Below are positions 8,501 through 17,951 of a stretch of DNA of 64,000 nucleotides, piece by piece. The stretch comes from Altererythrobacter sp. Root672 (GTDB taxonomy: Bacteria > Pseudomonadota > Alphaproteobacteria > Sphingomonadales > Sphingomonadaceae), in assembly GCF_001427865.1 (NCBI RefSeq), contig NZ_LMHH01000001.1, positions 1,860,001 to 1,924,000 on the forward strand. Reading direction: 5' to 3'. Every line of letters starts with the position of its first letter. Position 1 is the first letter of the stretch. The notes under the pieces were generated by a model that saw only the letters and a program-made list of their open reading frames with translations, was not told where the DNA came from and made no database searches. A program made the position numbers and the translations under genes.

Positions 8501-9172
8501 ATGAGCTGGACCGACGAACGTATCGCGACGCTGACCAAGATGTGGGAAGGCGGCGCCACTGCGAGCCAGATTGCTGACGAACTTGGCGGAGTGTCGCGCA
8601 ATGCCGTGATCGGCAAGGCGCACCGCCTTGGCCTCAAGTCGCGCCCCTCGCCCGTAAAGGCCAACGAGCCCAAGCCCGCGGCCAAGCCGAAGGAAGAGCC
8701 CAAGGCCGCCGCGCCCACTCCCAAGCCCAAGCCCAAGGCGCCCGCGCCTGAGCCAGAGTTCGATGCGGAGGATGACGCTCCTGCCGCCGCTGCTCCGGTC
8801 CCTAGCCAGCCGTTGCCTAACCGCGATCCCGATCGGCCGCGCGTGGTCTCGGTCGGTCCGGGTGGCTTCCTGCGTCAGGGTCCTGGCGACCAGCAGGCTC
8901 CGATTCCCCCGGCCCCGCCGCGGCGACTGGTGCCCGCGAGGCCGAGCCCGGAGATTGCCGACAAGACGAGCCTGCTCGATCTCAACGACCGTGTCTGCCG
9001 CTGGCCGATGGGGCATCCGGGTGAACCGGACTTCCATTTCTGCGGCGATAAGGTGAACCCTGGGTTCCCTTATTGCGTCCAGCATTGTGGGCGGGCCTAT
9101 CAGGCTCAGCTGCCTCGCGGTGCGCGCCGGCCCCCTCCGCCGTTGCCGTTCGGCGGCCCGCGGGTTCGCTGA
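8501..9172 (+). CDS. gcrA: GcrA-family cell-cycle regulator
   Basis: 223 residues from ATG 8501. GcrA binds methylated GANTC promoters and sigma-70 RNA polymerase to activate S-phase genes in alphaproteobacteria. The first 45 residues give the characteristic S-W-T-D-E-R-I, then W-x-x-G-x-x-A-S-Q-I-A and R-N-A-V-I-G-K-A-H-R-L-G-L. A long Pro/Ala/Lys-rich linker (50-150) leads to the conserved C-terminal part with C-R-W-P-x-G and two further Cys-containing motifs. An upstream in-frame start lies in the intergenic region and lacks family residues. It is followed by a strong terminator. Confidence 0.95.
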   Translation: MSWTDERIATLTKMWEGGATASQIADELGGVSRNAVIGKAHRLGLKSRPSPVKANEPKPAAKPKEEPKAAAPTPKPKPKAPAPEPEFDAEDDAPAAAAPVPSQPLPNRDPDRPRVVSVGPGGFLRQGPGDQQAPIPPAPPRRLVPARPSPEIADKTSLLDLNDRVCRWPMGHPGEPDFHFCGDKVNPGFPYCVQHCGRAYQAQLPRGARRPPPPLPFGGPRVR

Positions 9173-9190
9173 ACCAACTCAAGGCATAAG

Positions 9191-9225
9191 AAAAGCGCCC
9201 GCGATCGATGATCGCGGGCGCTTTT
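9191..9225. terminator. Bidirectional rho-independent terminator
   Basis: Perfect 15-bp inverted repeat (9191-9205 and 9211-9225) with a 5-base loop. The arms start with AAAA and end with TTTT, so it can stop transcription from gcrA (+) and from the sulfatase gene (-). Confidence 0.92.
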
Positions 9226-9238
9226 CTTTAACCGGGCG

Positions 9239-10771
9239 TCAGCTCGCGCCGGCTCCTGCGTCGGCCATCTTCGCCACCGCATCGTCGATGGTAAAGCTGT
9301 TCGGCCGCTGGATTGGCGGGAACTCCTTGAAGGTTTCCGCGAACTTCGCCGCCCCGACTTGCGCCGCGAAGATGAAGTAGTCGTTGTGCAGGAACCAGTC
9401 GTAGTACGTGTTCGAGGTGATATCCGCGAACTCGTACGGATCGGTGCGCAAGTTGAAGATCTTGGGTAGGCGCAACCGCGTGAACGGCTCGGCCCAGACC
9501 TGCATCGTGCCCTTGCAGCGCTGCTCCATGAACACGATCTTCCAGTTATCGTACCGCATGGCCAGGATGTCGCCATCGTCGCTGATATAGAAGAAGAAGT
9601 TGCGCGGGCTCTCCTTCTCCTTGCCGGTAATGTAGCTGACCAAGCTCATGCCATCGATGTGGTTCTTGTAGGTCCGGCCGATGGCCTTGTAGCCCTTCTT
9701 GAGCTTCTCGACCACGTCAGGGGCGCCCGCCATCTCCATGAAGGTGGGTAGCCAGTCGTGGTGCTGGACGATCTCGTTGGAAATCGATCCTGCCTCCACC
9801 TTGCCGGGCCAACGGATCAGCAACGGGATGCGGAAGGCGCCTTCCCAGTTGGTGTTCTTCTCGCTGCGGAATGGCGTCATGCCGCCATCTGGCCAGCTGT
9901 TGCGATGCGGGCCGTTGTCGGTCGAGTACATGACGAAGGTGTTGTCAGCGAGGCCAAGCTCATCGAGCAAGTCGAGCATTTCGCCGACGTTCTTGTCATG
10001 ATCGATCATCGTGTCGTGATACGGCGATTGCCAGCGCCCGGCCTGCCCCAGGCTTTCCTTCTTAGTGTGCGTGAACATGTGCATGTGCGTCGTGTTGAGC
10101 CACACGAACCACGGTTGGCCTGCCTTGTTCTGGCGCTTGATGAAGTCCGTCGCGGCGGCAACGAATTCATCGTCACAGGTCTCCATCCGCTTCTTGGTAA
10201 GCGGGCCCGTTTCTTCGATCTTCTGATTGCCAACCTTGCCCCAGCGTTCGTGGACGGTCTTGTCTTCCTTGTCCGTCGCCCAGCTATGGATCACGCCGCG
10301 CGGACCCAACTTCGCCTTGAAGCGAGGGTCCTTCGGGTAGTTGTCCATCTCTGGCTCTTCTTCGGCGTTGAGATGGTAGAGATTGCCGAAGAACTCATCG
10401 AAGCCATGGTTGGTCGGCAGCATGTGGTTGAGATCGCCGAGGTGGTTCTTGCCGAACTGGCCCGTGGCGTACCCTTGTTCCTTGAGCAGCGCGGCGATGG
10501 TGACGATCTTCTCGTTCATGCCGATCGGCGAGGCCGGTGCCCCGACTTTCGACAGGCCAGTACGCAGCACGCTCTGCCCAGTGATGAACGAGGAGCGGCC
10601 CGCTGTGCAGCTCTGCTCACCGTAACTGTCGGTGAACTTCATGCCCTCTTTGGCGATGCGGTCGATGTTGGGCGTCTGGTAGCCCATCACACCATGGCTG
10701 TAACAACTGAGGTTCGATATTCCGATGTCGTCACCCCAGATGACGAGGATGTTCGGTTGCTTCTTGGCCAT
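9239..10771 (-). CDS. Type I arylsulfatase (first of tandem pair)
   Basis: 510 residues from the ATG preceded by AAGGAGAAACCTGTC. Sulfatase fold (alkaline phosphatase superfamily): metal-binding D-D at 14-15, the formylglycine site C55-T-A-G-R, the G-K-N-H-L-G-D motif and the second metal site T-D-N-G-P-H. The site is C-x-A-x-R rather than the commoner C-x-P-x-R, and Cys55 would need conversion by a formylglycine-generating enzyme, not present in this window. No signal peptide is seen, so the enzyme looks cytoplasmic. It is closely related to the next gene and 70 bases from it. Confidence 0.93.
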   Translation of the reverse strand: MAKKQPNILVIWGDDIGISNLSCYSHGVMGYQTPNIDRIAKEGMKFTDSYGEQSCTAGRSSFITGQSVLRTGLSKVGAPASPIGMNEKIVTIAALLKEQGYATGQFGKNHLGDLNHMLPTNHGFDEFFGNLYHLNAEEEPEMDNYPKDPRFKAKLGPRGVIHSWATDKEDKTVHERWGKVGNQKIEETGPLTKKRMETCDDEFVAAATDFIKRQNKAGQPWFVWLNTTHMHMFTHTKKESLGQAGRWQSPYHDTMIDHDKNVGEMLDLLDELGLADNTFVMYSTDNGPHRNSWPDGGMTPFRSEKNTNWEGAFRIPLLIRWPGKVEAGSISNEIVQHHDWLPTFMEMAGAPDVVEKLKKGYKAIGRTYKNHIDGMSLVSYITGKEKESPRNFFFYISDDGDILAMRYDNWKIVFMEQRCKGTMQVWAEPFTRLRLPKIFNLRTDPYEFADITSNTYYDWFLHNDYFIFAAQVGAAKFAETFKEFPPIQRPNSFTIDDAVAKMADAGAGAS

Positions 10772-10841
10772 GACAGGTTTCTCCTTGATGGCGGGCCCCG
10801 TCCCGGCTTCGGGCGCATGGACGGGGCTCTGGTAGCGATGC

Positions 10842-12341
10842 TTAGTTCTGGTTGGGGCTCGCGGTGGCGATCTTCTCCATCGCATCGCTCACCGTGAAGC
10901 TCGCCGCCTTGGCCCGTGGCGGGAACTCCTTGAAGCTGGCGAGCAACTGCCCAACGATTGCCTGCGCCGGCACGAACAGGAACATCCTGTGGGCGGAATA
11001 ATCGCCGTAGTAGATGCTCTCCGGACCGCGCTCGAACGGGTCTGATCGAATGTTGTAGAGCATCGGCGCACGCAGCGCGGTGAAGTTGCCCTGCCAAACG
11101 CCAAGCGGGGTCTTCGGGTTGCTTTCGGAGTGCTGCTCCTGGAACGCGACCTTCCATTGCCGCACGCGCAGTGCCATCAGATCGCCATCGTCGCTCCAAT
11201 AGGCAAAGCCTTGGCGCGGCCATTCCTTCGCCTTGCCCTTGAAGGCTGAAGTCAGGTCATGTCCGTCGAGGTGCACCCTGAACTTCTTGTCGCCGATCTT
11301 CCCACCCTTCTTCACGCGTTCGACGACATCGTCGTCGCCTGCGGCAGCGGCGAACGTCGGCAGAAAGTCCTCGTGAGCGCAGATCTCGTTGATGATCGTG
11401 CCGGGCTCAATCACTCCGGGCCAGCGGATCACGCAGGGGACGCGGAAGGCGCCTTCCCAGTTGGTCGCCTTTTCGCCTTTGAACGGCGTAGTCCCGCCGT
11501 CGGGCCAGGTGAAGACTTCGGCGCCATTGTCGGTCGTATAGACGACGATGGTGTTCTCGGTGACGCCGAGCTCATCGACCAGGTCGAGAAGCTCGCCGAC
11601 ATGTCCGTCATGTTCGACCATGCCATCGGGATAGAGGCCGAGCCCGGTCTTGCCCTTCGATGCCTCCTTCAGGTGCGTGAAGACATGCATCCGGGTCGAA
11701 TTGAAATAGCAGAACCACGGGCCGCCCGCCTTGTTCTGGCGCTTGATGAAGTCCTTGGCGGCGCCGAGGAACTCCTCGTCGACTGTCTCCATCCGCTTGC
11801 TACCCATCGGGCCGGTGTTCTCGATCGTCTGGCCGCCCTTGCCGTCGGCCTTGCACTTGAGCACGCCGCGCGGACCGAACTTCTCGCGGAACTTCGGATC
11901 CTTCGGATAGTCCTCGTTCTCCGGCTCTTCCTCGGCATTGAGGTGGTAGAGATTGCCGAAGAATTCGTCGAAGCCGTGCATCGTCGGCAGATGCTCGTCG
12001 CGGTCGCCGAGATGGTTCTTGCCGAACTGCCCGGTGGCGTAGCCTTGTGCCTTGAGCACCTGGGCGATGCAGGGATCGTCCGGGCCAAGTCCGAGATCGG
12101 CGCCAGGCAGGCCGACTTTGGTCAGTCCCGTCCGGATCGGCGATTGCCCGGTCAGGAACGCCGCGCGCCCCGCGGTGCAGCTTTGCTGCGCATACCAGTC
12201 GGTGAAGCGGGCGCCCTCGGCCGCGATCCGGTCGATGTTGGGCGTCCGGTAGCCCATGATCCCGCTGTTGTAGCAACTCGGATTGAACCACCCGATGTCG
12301 TCGCCCATGATGAACAGAATATTCGGCTTACCTTTCGGCAT
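10842..12341 (-). CDS. Type I arylsulfatase (second of tandem pair)
   Basis: 499 residues with the same architecture as its neighbour: D-D metal site at 14-15, formylglycine site C55-T-A-G-R, G-K-N-H-L-G-D, and T-T-D-N-G-A-E. The two proteins align over their whole length, including shared F-G-N-L-Y-H-L-N-A-E-E-E-P, so they are tandem duplicates that have diverged, perhaps for different sulfate esters. It follows the HAD hydrolase gene by 17 bases, probably in one transcript. No signal peptide. Confidence 0.93.
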   Translation of the reverse strand: MPKGKPNILFIMGDDIGWFNPSCYNSGIMGYRTPNIDRIAAEGARFTDWYAQQSCTAGRAAFLTGQSPIRTGLTKVGLPGADLGLGPDDPCIAQVLKAQGYATGQFGKNHLGDRDEHLPTMHGFDEFFGNLYHLNAEEEPENEDYPKDPKFREKFGPRGVLKCKADGKGGQTIENTGPMGSKRMETVDEEFLGAAKDFIKRQNKAGGPWFCYFNSTRMHVFTHLKEASKGKTGLGLYPDGMVEHDGHVGELLDLVDELGVTENTIVVYTTDNGAEVFTWPDGGTTPFKGEKATNWEGAFRVPCVIRWPGVIEPGTIINEICAHEDFLPTFAAAAGDDDVVERVKKGGKIGDKKFRVHLDGHDLTSAFKGKAKEWPRQGFAYWSDDGDLMALRVRQWKVAFQEQHSESNPKTPLGVWQGNFTALRAPMLYNIRSDPFERGPESIYYGDYSAHRMFLFVPAQAIVGQLLASFKEFPPRAKAASFTVSDAMEKIATASPNQN

Positions 12342-12358
12342 CTCTCACACTCCTGGTT

Positions 12359-13300
12359 TCAGAAGACCTCCGCCCAATCCCGTTTCATGCTGGTCAGCAC
12401 GATCCCGTACTCGTCCGCCTTGTCGAGCGCCTCGGCGAGAGGGCTCAGGTGGAACTCCCTGTCGTAGGCAAACTCCCGCTCGGCATCGTCGTGGTGGAGC
12501 AGCAGCGCCAGCCGCGGCCCTTCGCCACCCAGCGCGTAACGCAGCATCGCCAGGTCTCCGTCGGAGTTGCCGAAGGCCAGGATGGGCCGGCGTCCGATGT
12601 GAAGCGCGATGTTGGCAGGCTTGGCCTCGCGATCGTCGAAGCTGTTGAGCTCGCCCAGCTTCTTCACCTGGGTCTTTCCATCGACGATCTCGAAGGCCAG
12701 CTTGTCGTTCGATCCGACCACCTGCTCGCGCATGACGCCATAGCGCTGCTCGGACACGGCGCGGACGAACTCGAGCCCGCCGCCAGTTACGATAAAAGTG
12801 CGGAAGCCATTCGATCGCAGGAACTTGAGCAATTCCACCTGCGGCCGAAAGACGTTCTCGGAGAGCAGCGTACCAAGCTTGGGATGTTTGGCAGTCGCCA
12901 GCCAATCATGGGCAATCTCGCCAAACTCGTCCTCGGTCACGCCCGCGTGGGTCGCGGCGAAGAGTTCCAGCAGACCCTGCTTGCCAAGCGAATGGAGGGT
13001 AGCCGCGTCGTGTTCGAGCAGCGCCTTGAACGGCTGCCGCTCGGCGATCGAGGGATCGGCCTCCCGCAGTGCCTTTACCCGGTCGACCAGGAAGAAGACC
13101 TGCACCTGCATCGGATATTCGCACCACAGGGTTCCGTCGTTGTCGAAAGTCGCCACTCGATCCGCCGGCGGCACGAAGTCCGCACCCGATTGATCGGTCA
13201 CCCGCGCAACGAAATCGAGCAACGTCGCCTTCGCGCGACCACCGTTCCAGCTGGGGAGCGGATCAGCTGCCGAGCTATCGGGCAATGTCATCTCGCCCAT
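12359..13300 (-). CDS. HAD-superfamily hydrolase
   Basis: 313 residues. HAD motif I is D53-N-D55-G-T near the N-terminus, motif II is I-V-T-G-G, and motif IV is G-N-S-D-G-D. The Lys of motif III lies between them (about 200-220). Such proteins usually remove phosphate groups. The gene is immediately upstream of the two sulfatases on the same strand, so it probably acts in the same degradation route. An alternative start three codons downstream (M4) is possible. The substrate is unknown. Confidence 0.85.
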   Translation of the reverse strand: MGEMTLPDSSAADPLPSWNGGRAKATLLDFVARVTDQSGADFVPPADRVATFDNDGTLWCEYPMQVQVFFLVDRVKALREADPSIAERQPFKALLEHDAATLHSLGKQGLLELFAATHAGVTEDEFGEIAHDWLATAKHPKLGTLLSENVFRPQVELLKFLRSNGFRTFIVTGGGLEFVRAVSEQRYGVMREQVVGSNDKLAFEIVDGKTQVKKLGELNSFDDREAKPANIALHIGRRPILAFGNSDGDLAMLRYALGGEGPRLALLLHHDDAEREFAYDREFHLSPLAEALDKADEYGIVLTSMKRDWAEVF

Positions 13301-13480
13301 GGCACGCGACCTTCAGAAGTCTGACCTAAAATGCTTGGGGTAATAGAGATGTCGATTCTCACGCGAACGGGTGGCAAGCCCATCCAAGCCGCGCGGAAGT
13401 CGTACCGGAATCAGCAGAAACCCGGAATCGTCCGGTGGGTTATCCCGCTTTCAGACGGTCGGCCCGTCAGGCGCGACGAG

Positions 13481-14821
13481 CTACCCGCGTGCTGGGGGAA
13501 CCTGACGATCGACGATGAAAGCCGCGGCCGAGACCAGCACCGCGCCGACAGACAGGACCGCAAAGAACGGCACCACGCTGCCTTGGCCGATATCGAGCAA
13601 CCGGCCGCCGAACGCCGTCGCGGCAACTGCGCCGACGCGGCCCATGAAGATACCGAAACCGATGCCCGCCGAACGACACGAAGGCGGATAGGCATGTGTC
13701 ATGATCGCATACATGCTCGCGATCCCGGCGCTGAACAGCGCGGCCGCCACGCCGACCAGAGCCACCACCAACCATCGCGTTTGCGCGTCGGGTGCAGCGG
13801 GCATGGTCTCGATCACATAAGCCAGCACAAGCAAAGTCAGAAACAAGCTGATGCTGATCGCGACCACCAGAACGCGTGAGCCCAGCAAGCGCACCAGAAG
13901 CCCCGCGGCGATCGACGCGAAGACCGAGGTGATCCCGCCAACCGAGACGGCGTAGGACGCCTGCTCGAAAGTAAAGCCCTGCCCGGTAAGCATCGTGGTC
14001 GTCCAACTGAGCATCGCGTAGGCCACCAGCGCTGCTGCGGTGAACGAGATGCCAACGCCCAGGTTCAGCCTGAAGTTGCTGCGGTGGAGAACGCCTATCC
14101 GCGTCCCACTCTCTCCAGCGAGGTCGTGCGGCTCTGGCACCAAGTCCACATCCTCGAACAGAACCTTGCGTGCCGCCCGCTGCGCCGCCTCCTGTTTGCC
14201 GTGAGCGAGGAGGAATGAGGGGCTGTCACGCAAGACTGCAAGGATCAGCACTACCACCAGGAGCGTGGCGGCGCCGGAGACGACAAACGATCCCCGCCAG
14301 CCGTAGTCTGCGACAAGCGCCGGAGCGAGGGCCGCGATCACGAAGCCACCGGCGGGCGTTCCCACCGACAAAGTCGTGACCCCGACCGAGCGCCAGCGAT
14401 CGGGCAACCACTCGCTCGCCAGGGCGATAGCGTTGGCATAGGCAGAGCCGAAACCAATCCCGCCCACGATGCGCCAGGCCGCCATCTGCCACACGCCGTC
14501 CGCTGTGCTGGCCGCAATCGTGGAGAGTGCGAACAACACTGCAGCCACGGCCAGGGAATAGCGCCGTCCGATCCTGTCGCCGAGCCAACCGCCGCCCCAC
14601 GAGCCGAGGCCAAATCCGACAAGCGCCGCACTCATAGCCCAGCCGAACGTGCCGTTATCGACACCGAAGTCTGCAATCACTTTCGGAGCGACGATGCCCA
14701 ACAACTGCGCATCGATCCCGTCAGCGACGAGGACCAACATGCAGATAGCGAATGTGACCCACTGAAAAGTACGCAAGGGCGTGCGAGAAATCGCTTCACT
14801 GAAAGGTATCGCCACGCCCAT
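13481..14821 (-). CDS. MFS transporter, aromatic-acid/H+ symporter-like
   Basis: 446 residues with 12 predicted membrane helices and a hydrophilic loop near 210-245. The first helix carries D-G-I-D-A-Q-L, like the D-G-F-D motif of the AAHS (aromatic acid:H+ symporter) family. The loop 2-3 motif G-x-W-L-G-D-R-I-G-R-R is present. It is co-oriented with the HAD and sulfatase genes, about 180 bases upstream, so it may import the sulfated or desulfated substrate. Substrate is inferred. Confidence 0.88.
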   Translation of the reverse strand: MGVAIPFSEAISRTPLRTFQWVTFAICMLVLVADGIDAQLLGIVAPKVIADFGVDNGTFGWAMSAALVGFGLGSWGGGWLGDRIGRRYSLAVAAVLFALSTIAASTADGVWQMAAWRIVGGIGFGSAYANAIALASEWLPDRWRSVGVTTLSVGTPAGGFVIAALAPALVADYGWRGSFVVSGAATLLVVVLILAVLRDSPSFLLAHGKQEAAQRAARKVLFEDVDLVPEPHDLAGESGTRIGVLHRSNFRLNLGVGISFTAAALVAYAMLSWTTTMLTGQGFTFEQASYAVSVGGITSVFASIAAGLLVRLLGSRVLVVAISISLFLTLLVLAYVIETMPAAPDAQTRWLVVALVGVAAALFSAGIASMYAIMTHAYPPSCRSAGIGFGIFMGRVGAVAATAFGGRLLDIGQGSVVPFFAVLSVGAVLVSAAAFIVDRQVPPARG

Positions 14822-15188
14822 CCTCCCGACATTTTGTTTTTTGACGGGATGCCACGTGCCTACGCTTCAGGGAAGCTCGAATACTCCTGATTTGGGCCGG
14901 AAATCGGGACTTTCGAAACGCGGACCGTGGCGCGTTTAGCGACGAACTGTGGCCCCCACACGGCGGTTTGAATAATAAAATTCAATAAATGACCATTCAG
15001 CGGACATGTGGCACATATTATCGACTAATATTTGAGGTTCTTCGTTTTCTAGCCGAAGTTATCACCAATTGATAAAAATGAATGAGGGACAGGTGCTCAG
15101 TGAGAAGCGCCAATCCCCCAATGTCCTCGCACGGTCGTCGTAAGGCCGCTCCAGACACGGAGTAGCATTGCGAGCGAAGGAGAATACC
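14822..15188. other. AT-rich divergent promoter region
   Basis: 367 bases between the divergent MFS and DUF4168 genes. Bases about 14965-15080 are strikingly AT-rich for this genome and contain short inverted repeats: TTGAAT-AATAAA-ATTCAA at 14968-14985 and TTATC-ACCAATT-GATAA at 15059-15075. These are plausible promoter or operator elements; no gene of useful length is seen. Confidence 0.5.
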
Positions 15189-15581
15189 ATGAAGTTGATT
15201 ATGTACTCATTTGTTGCGTTGGCTTTTTCGACAAGTGTGGCTCAAGCACAGGATGCGGCCGACACGGCCGAGCCGCCGGCTCCCGCTGCCCAGGGACCAG
15301 CCGCACCAGCAGCTGCCGCCCCTGCACAGGCCGCTGCCGCGGCAGTGTCGGACTCAGAGATTGATAGCTTTGCCCAAGCTACTGTGAAGTTGCAGGCCAT
15401 TCAGGCCGACACCTCGCTCGCTGACGAGCAAAAACAAACCAAGATGCAGGCGGCTGTAACGGAGTCGGGACTAGACCCGGCGAAGTACAACGCCATCGGG
15501 AAAGCCGCTCAGGCGGATCCAACGCTGCGGGACAAGGTACGGACGGCCATGGCCAAGCATGCGGGAAAGACCGAAGGCTGA
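15189..15581 (+). CDS. Secreted DUF4168-like protein
   Basis: 130 residues. A signal peptide (1-20, ending A-Q-A) is followed by an Ala/Pro-rich linker (22-58) and a helical domain of about 65 residues with F-A-Q-A-T-V-K-L and Y-N-A-I-G-K-A-A-Q-A-D-P, resembling the DUF4168 family. The start is the ATG after GCGAAGGAGAATACC. Function is unknown. It is transcribed away from the sulfatase/MFS block and ends at a strong terminator. Confidence 0.75.
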   Translation: MKLIMYSFVALAFSTSVAQAQDAADTAEPPAPAAQGPAAPAAAAPAQAAAAAVSDSEIDSFAQATVKLQAIQADTSLADEQKQTKMQAAVTESGLDPAKYNAIGKAAQADPTLRDKVRTAMAKHAGKTEG

Positions 15582-15602
15582 ATAGAGCCTAAGGGTCGCA
15601 AG

Positions 15603-15645
15603 AACCGCGCGGTAGCCTAACCCCAGGTTACCGCGCGGTTTTTTG
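15603..15645 (+). terminator. Rho-independent terminator
   Basis: 16-bp stem (15603-15618 with 15625-15640, one G-T pair), loop of 6, then a run of six T. It follows the DUF4168 gene; the stem starts with AA, so it may also act on the SDR operon from the other side. Confidence 0.9.
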
Positions 15646-16596
15646 CTATTGTCCGCCCGCCGGTGAGGCGGAACCCAGGTCGAGGGCAAAATCCCCTTCC
15701 TTCCGCTCCGGGACAGGACGATTTCCGGGGGCCATCAGGTCACGAACCATCTCGGCCCGCATGGACTCGAACTTGACGCGGCCAGGCGTGGGTTCATCCA
15801 ACGGAAACGCGTCTTCGATTTCGCGGTGGCGTTGTTTCACTTCTTCGAGGAACTCGCGGTTGGTGAAGATGTAGAAGCGGTTCTGCTTGATCGCCTCAAC
15901 CACCACGCGACCCGTGTCATAAGGATCGATCGCGCCGCGCATGGCGTCCCACAGGTCCTTGAGGAACTGCGGAGCGCCTTCTTCCTTGATGTGCTCCGGA
16001 TCGTCTTCCGGAATGGGCACGAGCGCAGTGCGAGTGGCGCCGGGGAACAGGCAGGACACCCCGATCCCGTCCTTGGCCAGCTGCATCCTCAAGCTCTCGG
16101 AGAACCCGCGGACCGCGTACTTGGCCGTCGAATAGGCAGCCAAGCCCGGCAAGGGCACTACGCCGGCCATCGAGCTGGTGTTGACGATATGGCCGCCCTC
16201 GCCCTGTTGGCGAATGATCGGGGCGATGATCTTGGTACCGTTGATCACACCGCCGAGATTGACCGAGATCGCTCGATCCCAACTGTCGAAGTCGTCACTC
16301 ACCGCCGTGCCGCCGCCGTTAACGCCAGCGTTGTTGCAGAGCACGTGGATCTTGCCGAAGGCTTCCAGCGTCTCGTCCACCGCGGCGCGCAGGCTCCCCC
16401 GGTCGGCGACGTTGGTCTTAACGAAATGGACGGCGTTATTGCCCGCGAGCTGTTCCTTGGCCTTCGCTATGTGATCATCGCTCCAGTCGGCGAGCGAGAC
16501 TTTCATCCCCTCTTCCAGAAACGCCCGCGCCATGCCGAGGCCGATGCCGCTAGCCCCGCCCGTGATGAAGGCGACCTTGCCGGTCAGATTTTCCAT
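15646..16596 (-). CDS. Short-chain dehydrogenase/reductase
   Basis: 316 residues. Classical SDR: nucleotide motif T-G-G-A-S-G-I-G at 12-19, N-N-A-G near 90, catalytic Ser in N-T-S-S-M and the Y-S-T-A-K motif. The C-terminal 60 residues are longer than in a minimal SDR and hydrophilic. It follows the second SDR gene by 12 bases on the same strand, so they probably share a transcript. An alcohol/ketone substrate in the accessory catabolic block is likely but not identifiable. Confidence 0.9.
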   Translation of the reverse strand: MENLTGKVAFITGGASGIGLGMARAFLEEGMKVSLADWSDDHIAKAKEQLAGNNAVHFVKTNVADRGSLRAAVDETLEAFGKIHVLCNNAGVNGGGTAVSDDFDSWDRAISVNLGGVINGTKIIAPIIRQQGEGGHIVNTSSMAGVVPLPGLAAYSTAKYAVRGFSESLRMQLAKDGIGVSCLFPGATRTALVPIPEDDPEHIKEEGAPQFLKDLWDAMRGAIDPYDTGRVVVEAIKQNRFYIFTNREFLEEVKQRHREIEDAFPLDEPTPGRVKFESMRAEMVRDLMAPGNRPVPERKEGDFALDLGSASPAGGQ

Positions 16597-16608
16597 TGAA
16601 CCCTCTTC

Positions 16609-17478
16609 CTATTCGTCGCGGAACTGCCCGAAGTCGGGCGCTTCCTCTTTGACATCGGGCGTCGCCGCCAGAACGGCTTCGGCTCGTGCGCGCATGGCGT
16701 CCTTATAATACCCGTGCGTGACTATGTAGGTCTGGTTGGCGAGGATACCCTCCACCACCAGTTCGCCCGCCTGTTCCGGCTCCATCCAGTTATCGCCGAC
16801 GATGCGGCGCGAGAGCCGCTCTTCGCTGGCCTTGTAGCCGCTCCCCGCGAGCAGCGCCTTGGGCCGGTTCTGCTGGGTCTCGTGAATATTCGACTTCACC
16901 GGGCCAGGCAGCAGGATCGAAACGCCGATGCCCTTCTCCGCCAGGGCCGGCTTCACCGCCTCGCAATAGTGGCACACGGCCGCTTTGCTGGCAGCGTAGA
17001 TCGCCAGCCACTCGGGCATCACGACCTCAGCCGCGAGGCTGGCCGTCGAAACCACGTGGCCACCGCGCCCATGCGCGATCATCTGCGGCAGGAATTCGAC
17101 GAAACCGTTGATGACGCCACCAACATTGACGCCGAAGCCGAAGTCGTAGTCGGCGTAAGTCGCCTCGAGGACCGGCCCTTCAAGACCGACACCGGCGTTG
17201 TTGACGAGAATGTCGATGCCGCCGAACTCGTCCAGCATCCGCTTCGCCGCCTCGCGGTATTGCTCGCGGTTGGTCACGTCGAGCTGCAGCGCGGAGACCA
17301 CGTTCGAGCGACCGCCTCCGGCGAAGTCCGCTAACGCGTGATCGATGTGATCCTGCCTGAGGTCAGCCAAAACGACCTTGGCACCACGCGCCACCAGCAC
17401 TTTGGCGATCCCGAGGCCAATGCCACTGGCACCACCGGTGATGAACGCGGTTTTCCCTTCGAAACTGGTAATCGGCAT
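16609..17478 (-). CDS. Short-chain dehydrogenase/reductase
   Basis: 289 residues from the ATG at 17478; the longer open frame upstream overlaps the GlcG-like gene and has no family residues. T-G-G-A-S-G-I-G lies near 12-19, N-N-A-G-V near 95 and the catalytic Y-A-A-S-K near 160-164. It is related to but clearly distinct from the downstream SDR. It lies 11 bases after the GlcG-like gene, giving a three-gene minus-strand unit. Confidence 0.9.
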   Translation of the reverse strand: MPITSFEGKTAFITGGASGIGLGIAKVLVARGAKVVLADLRQDHIDHALADFAGGGRSNVVSALQLDVTNREQYREAAKRMLDEFGGIDILVNNAGVGLEGPVLEATYADYDFGFGVNVGGVINGFVEFLPQMIAHGRGGHVVSTASLAAEVVMPEWLAIYAASKAAVCHYCEAVKPALAEKGIGVSILLPGPVKSNIHETQQNRPKALLAGSGYKASEERLSRRIVGDNWMEPEQAGELVVEGILANQTYIVTHGYYKDAMRARAEAVLAATPDVKEEAPDFGQFRDE

Positions 17479-17489
17479 TGTCTCTCCCG

Positions 17490-17951
17490 TTACTTCGCCG
17501 CTTCCTTGAGGCCTGCGGCGGCTATTCCCGCTCGTCCGCAAGCCACGTCTTCTGAGCTTTCCGCACCAGACACGCCAACGCCGCCCAAGGCCACCCCATT
17601 CGCGGAAAAAATCGGCAGGCCGCCCTCCCAGGTGGCGAGACCGGGCGGGCCCTTGCCCCAATTTGCGGTCTCCGAGGAGGCAACGTGGATCGTGGCGGCC
17701 GACCGCCCTTTCCATTGCGCGAACTCAGCAACAGCGCTGGCAGCGCCGTCCATGTGGGCGAAAGCCAGCAACCTCCCGCTTTCGTCATAGACGGCCACGG
17801 CGACAGTCAGGTTGTGCTCCTTCGCCCAGCCCAGGCACCCGTCGCGGATCGTCGCCGCAGAGGAATATTCGAGCATCGGGCGCGGCGCCTGCGCCATTAC
17901 CGGCGACCAGGCTGAGCAAGCGGCAAGCAGGGCAAGGCAGACCTTGTTCAT
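17490..17951 (-). CDS. Secreted GlcG/HbpS-family protein
   Basis: 153 residues starting at ATG 17951, with a signal peptide of about 20 residues ending M-A-Q-A. The mature part matches the GlcG/HbpS (DUF336) fold, with a V-A-V-A-V-Y-D-E-S-G-R strand and a C-terminal G-G-x-P-I-F and G-V-G-V-S-G motif. Family members bind haem or serve as accessory proteins in catabolic operons. It heads the SDR operon. The biochemical role here is unknown. Confidence 0.85.
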   Translation of the reverse strand: MNKVCLALLAACSAWSPVMAQAPRPMLEYSSAATIRDGCLGWAKEHNLTVAVAVYDESGRLLAFAHMDGAASAVAEFAQWKGRSAATIHVASSETANWGKGPPGLATWEGGLPIFSANGVALGGVGVSGAESSEDVACGRAGIAAAGLKEAAK

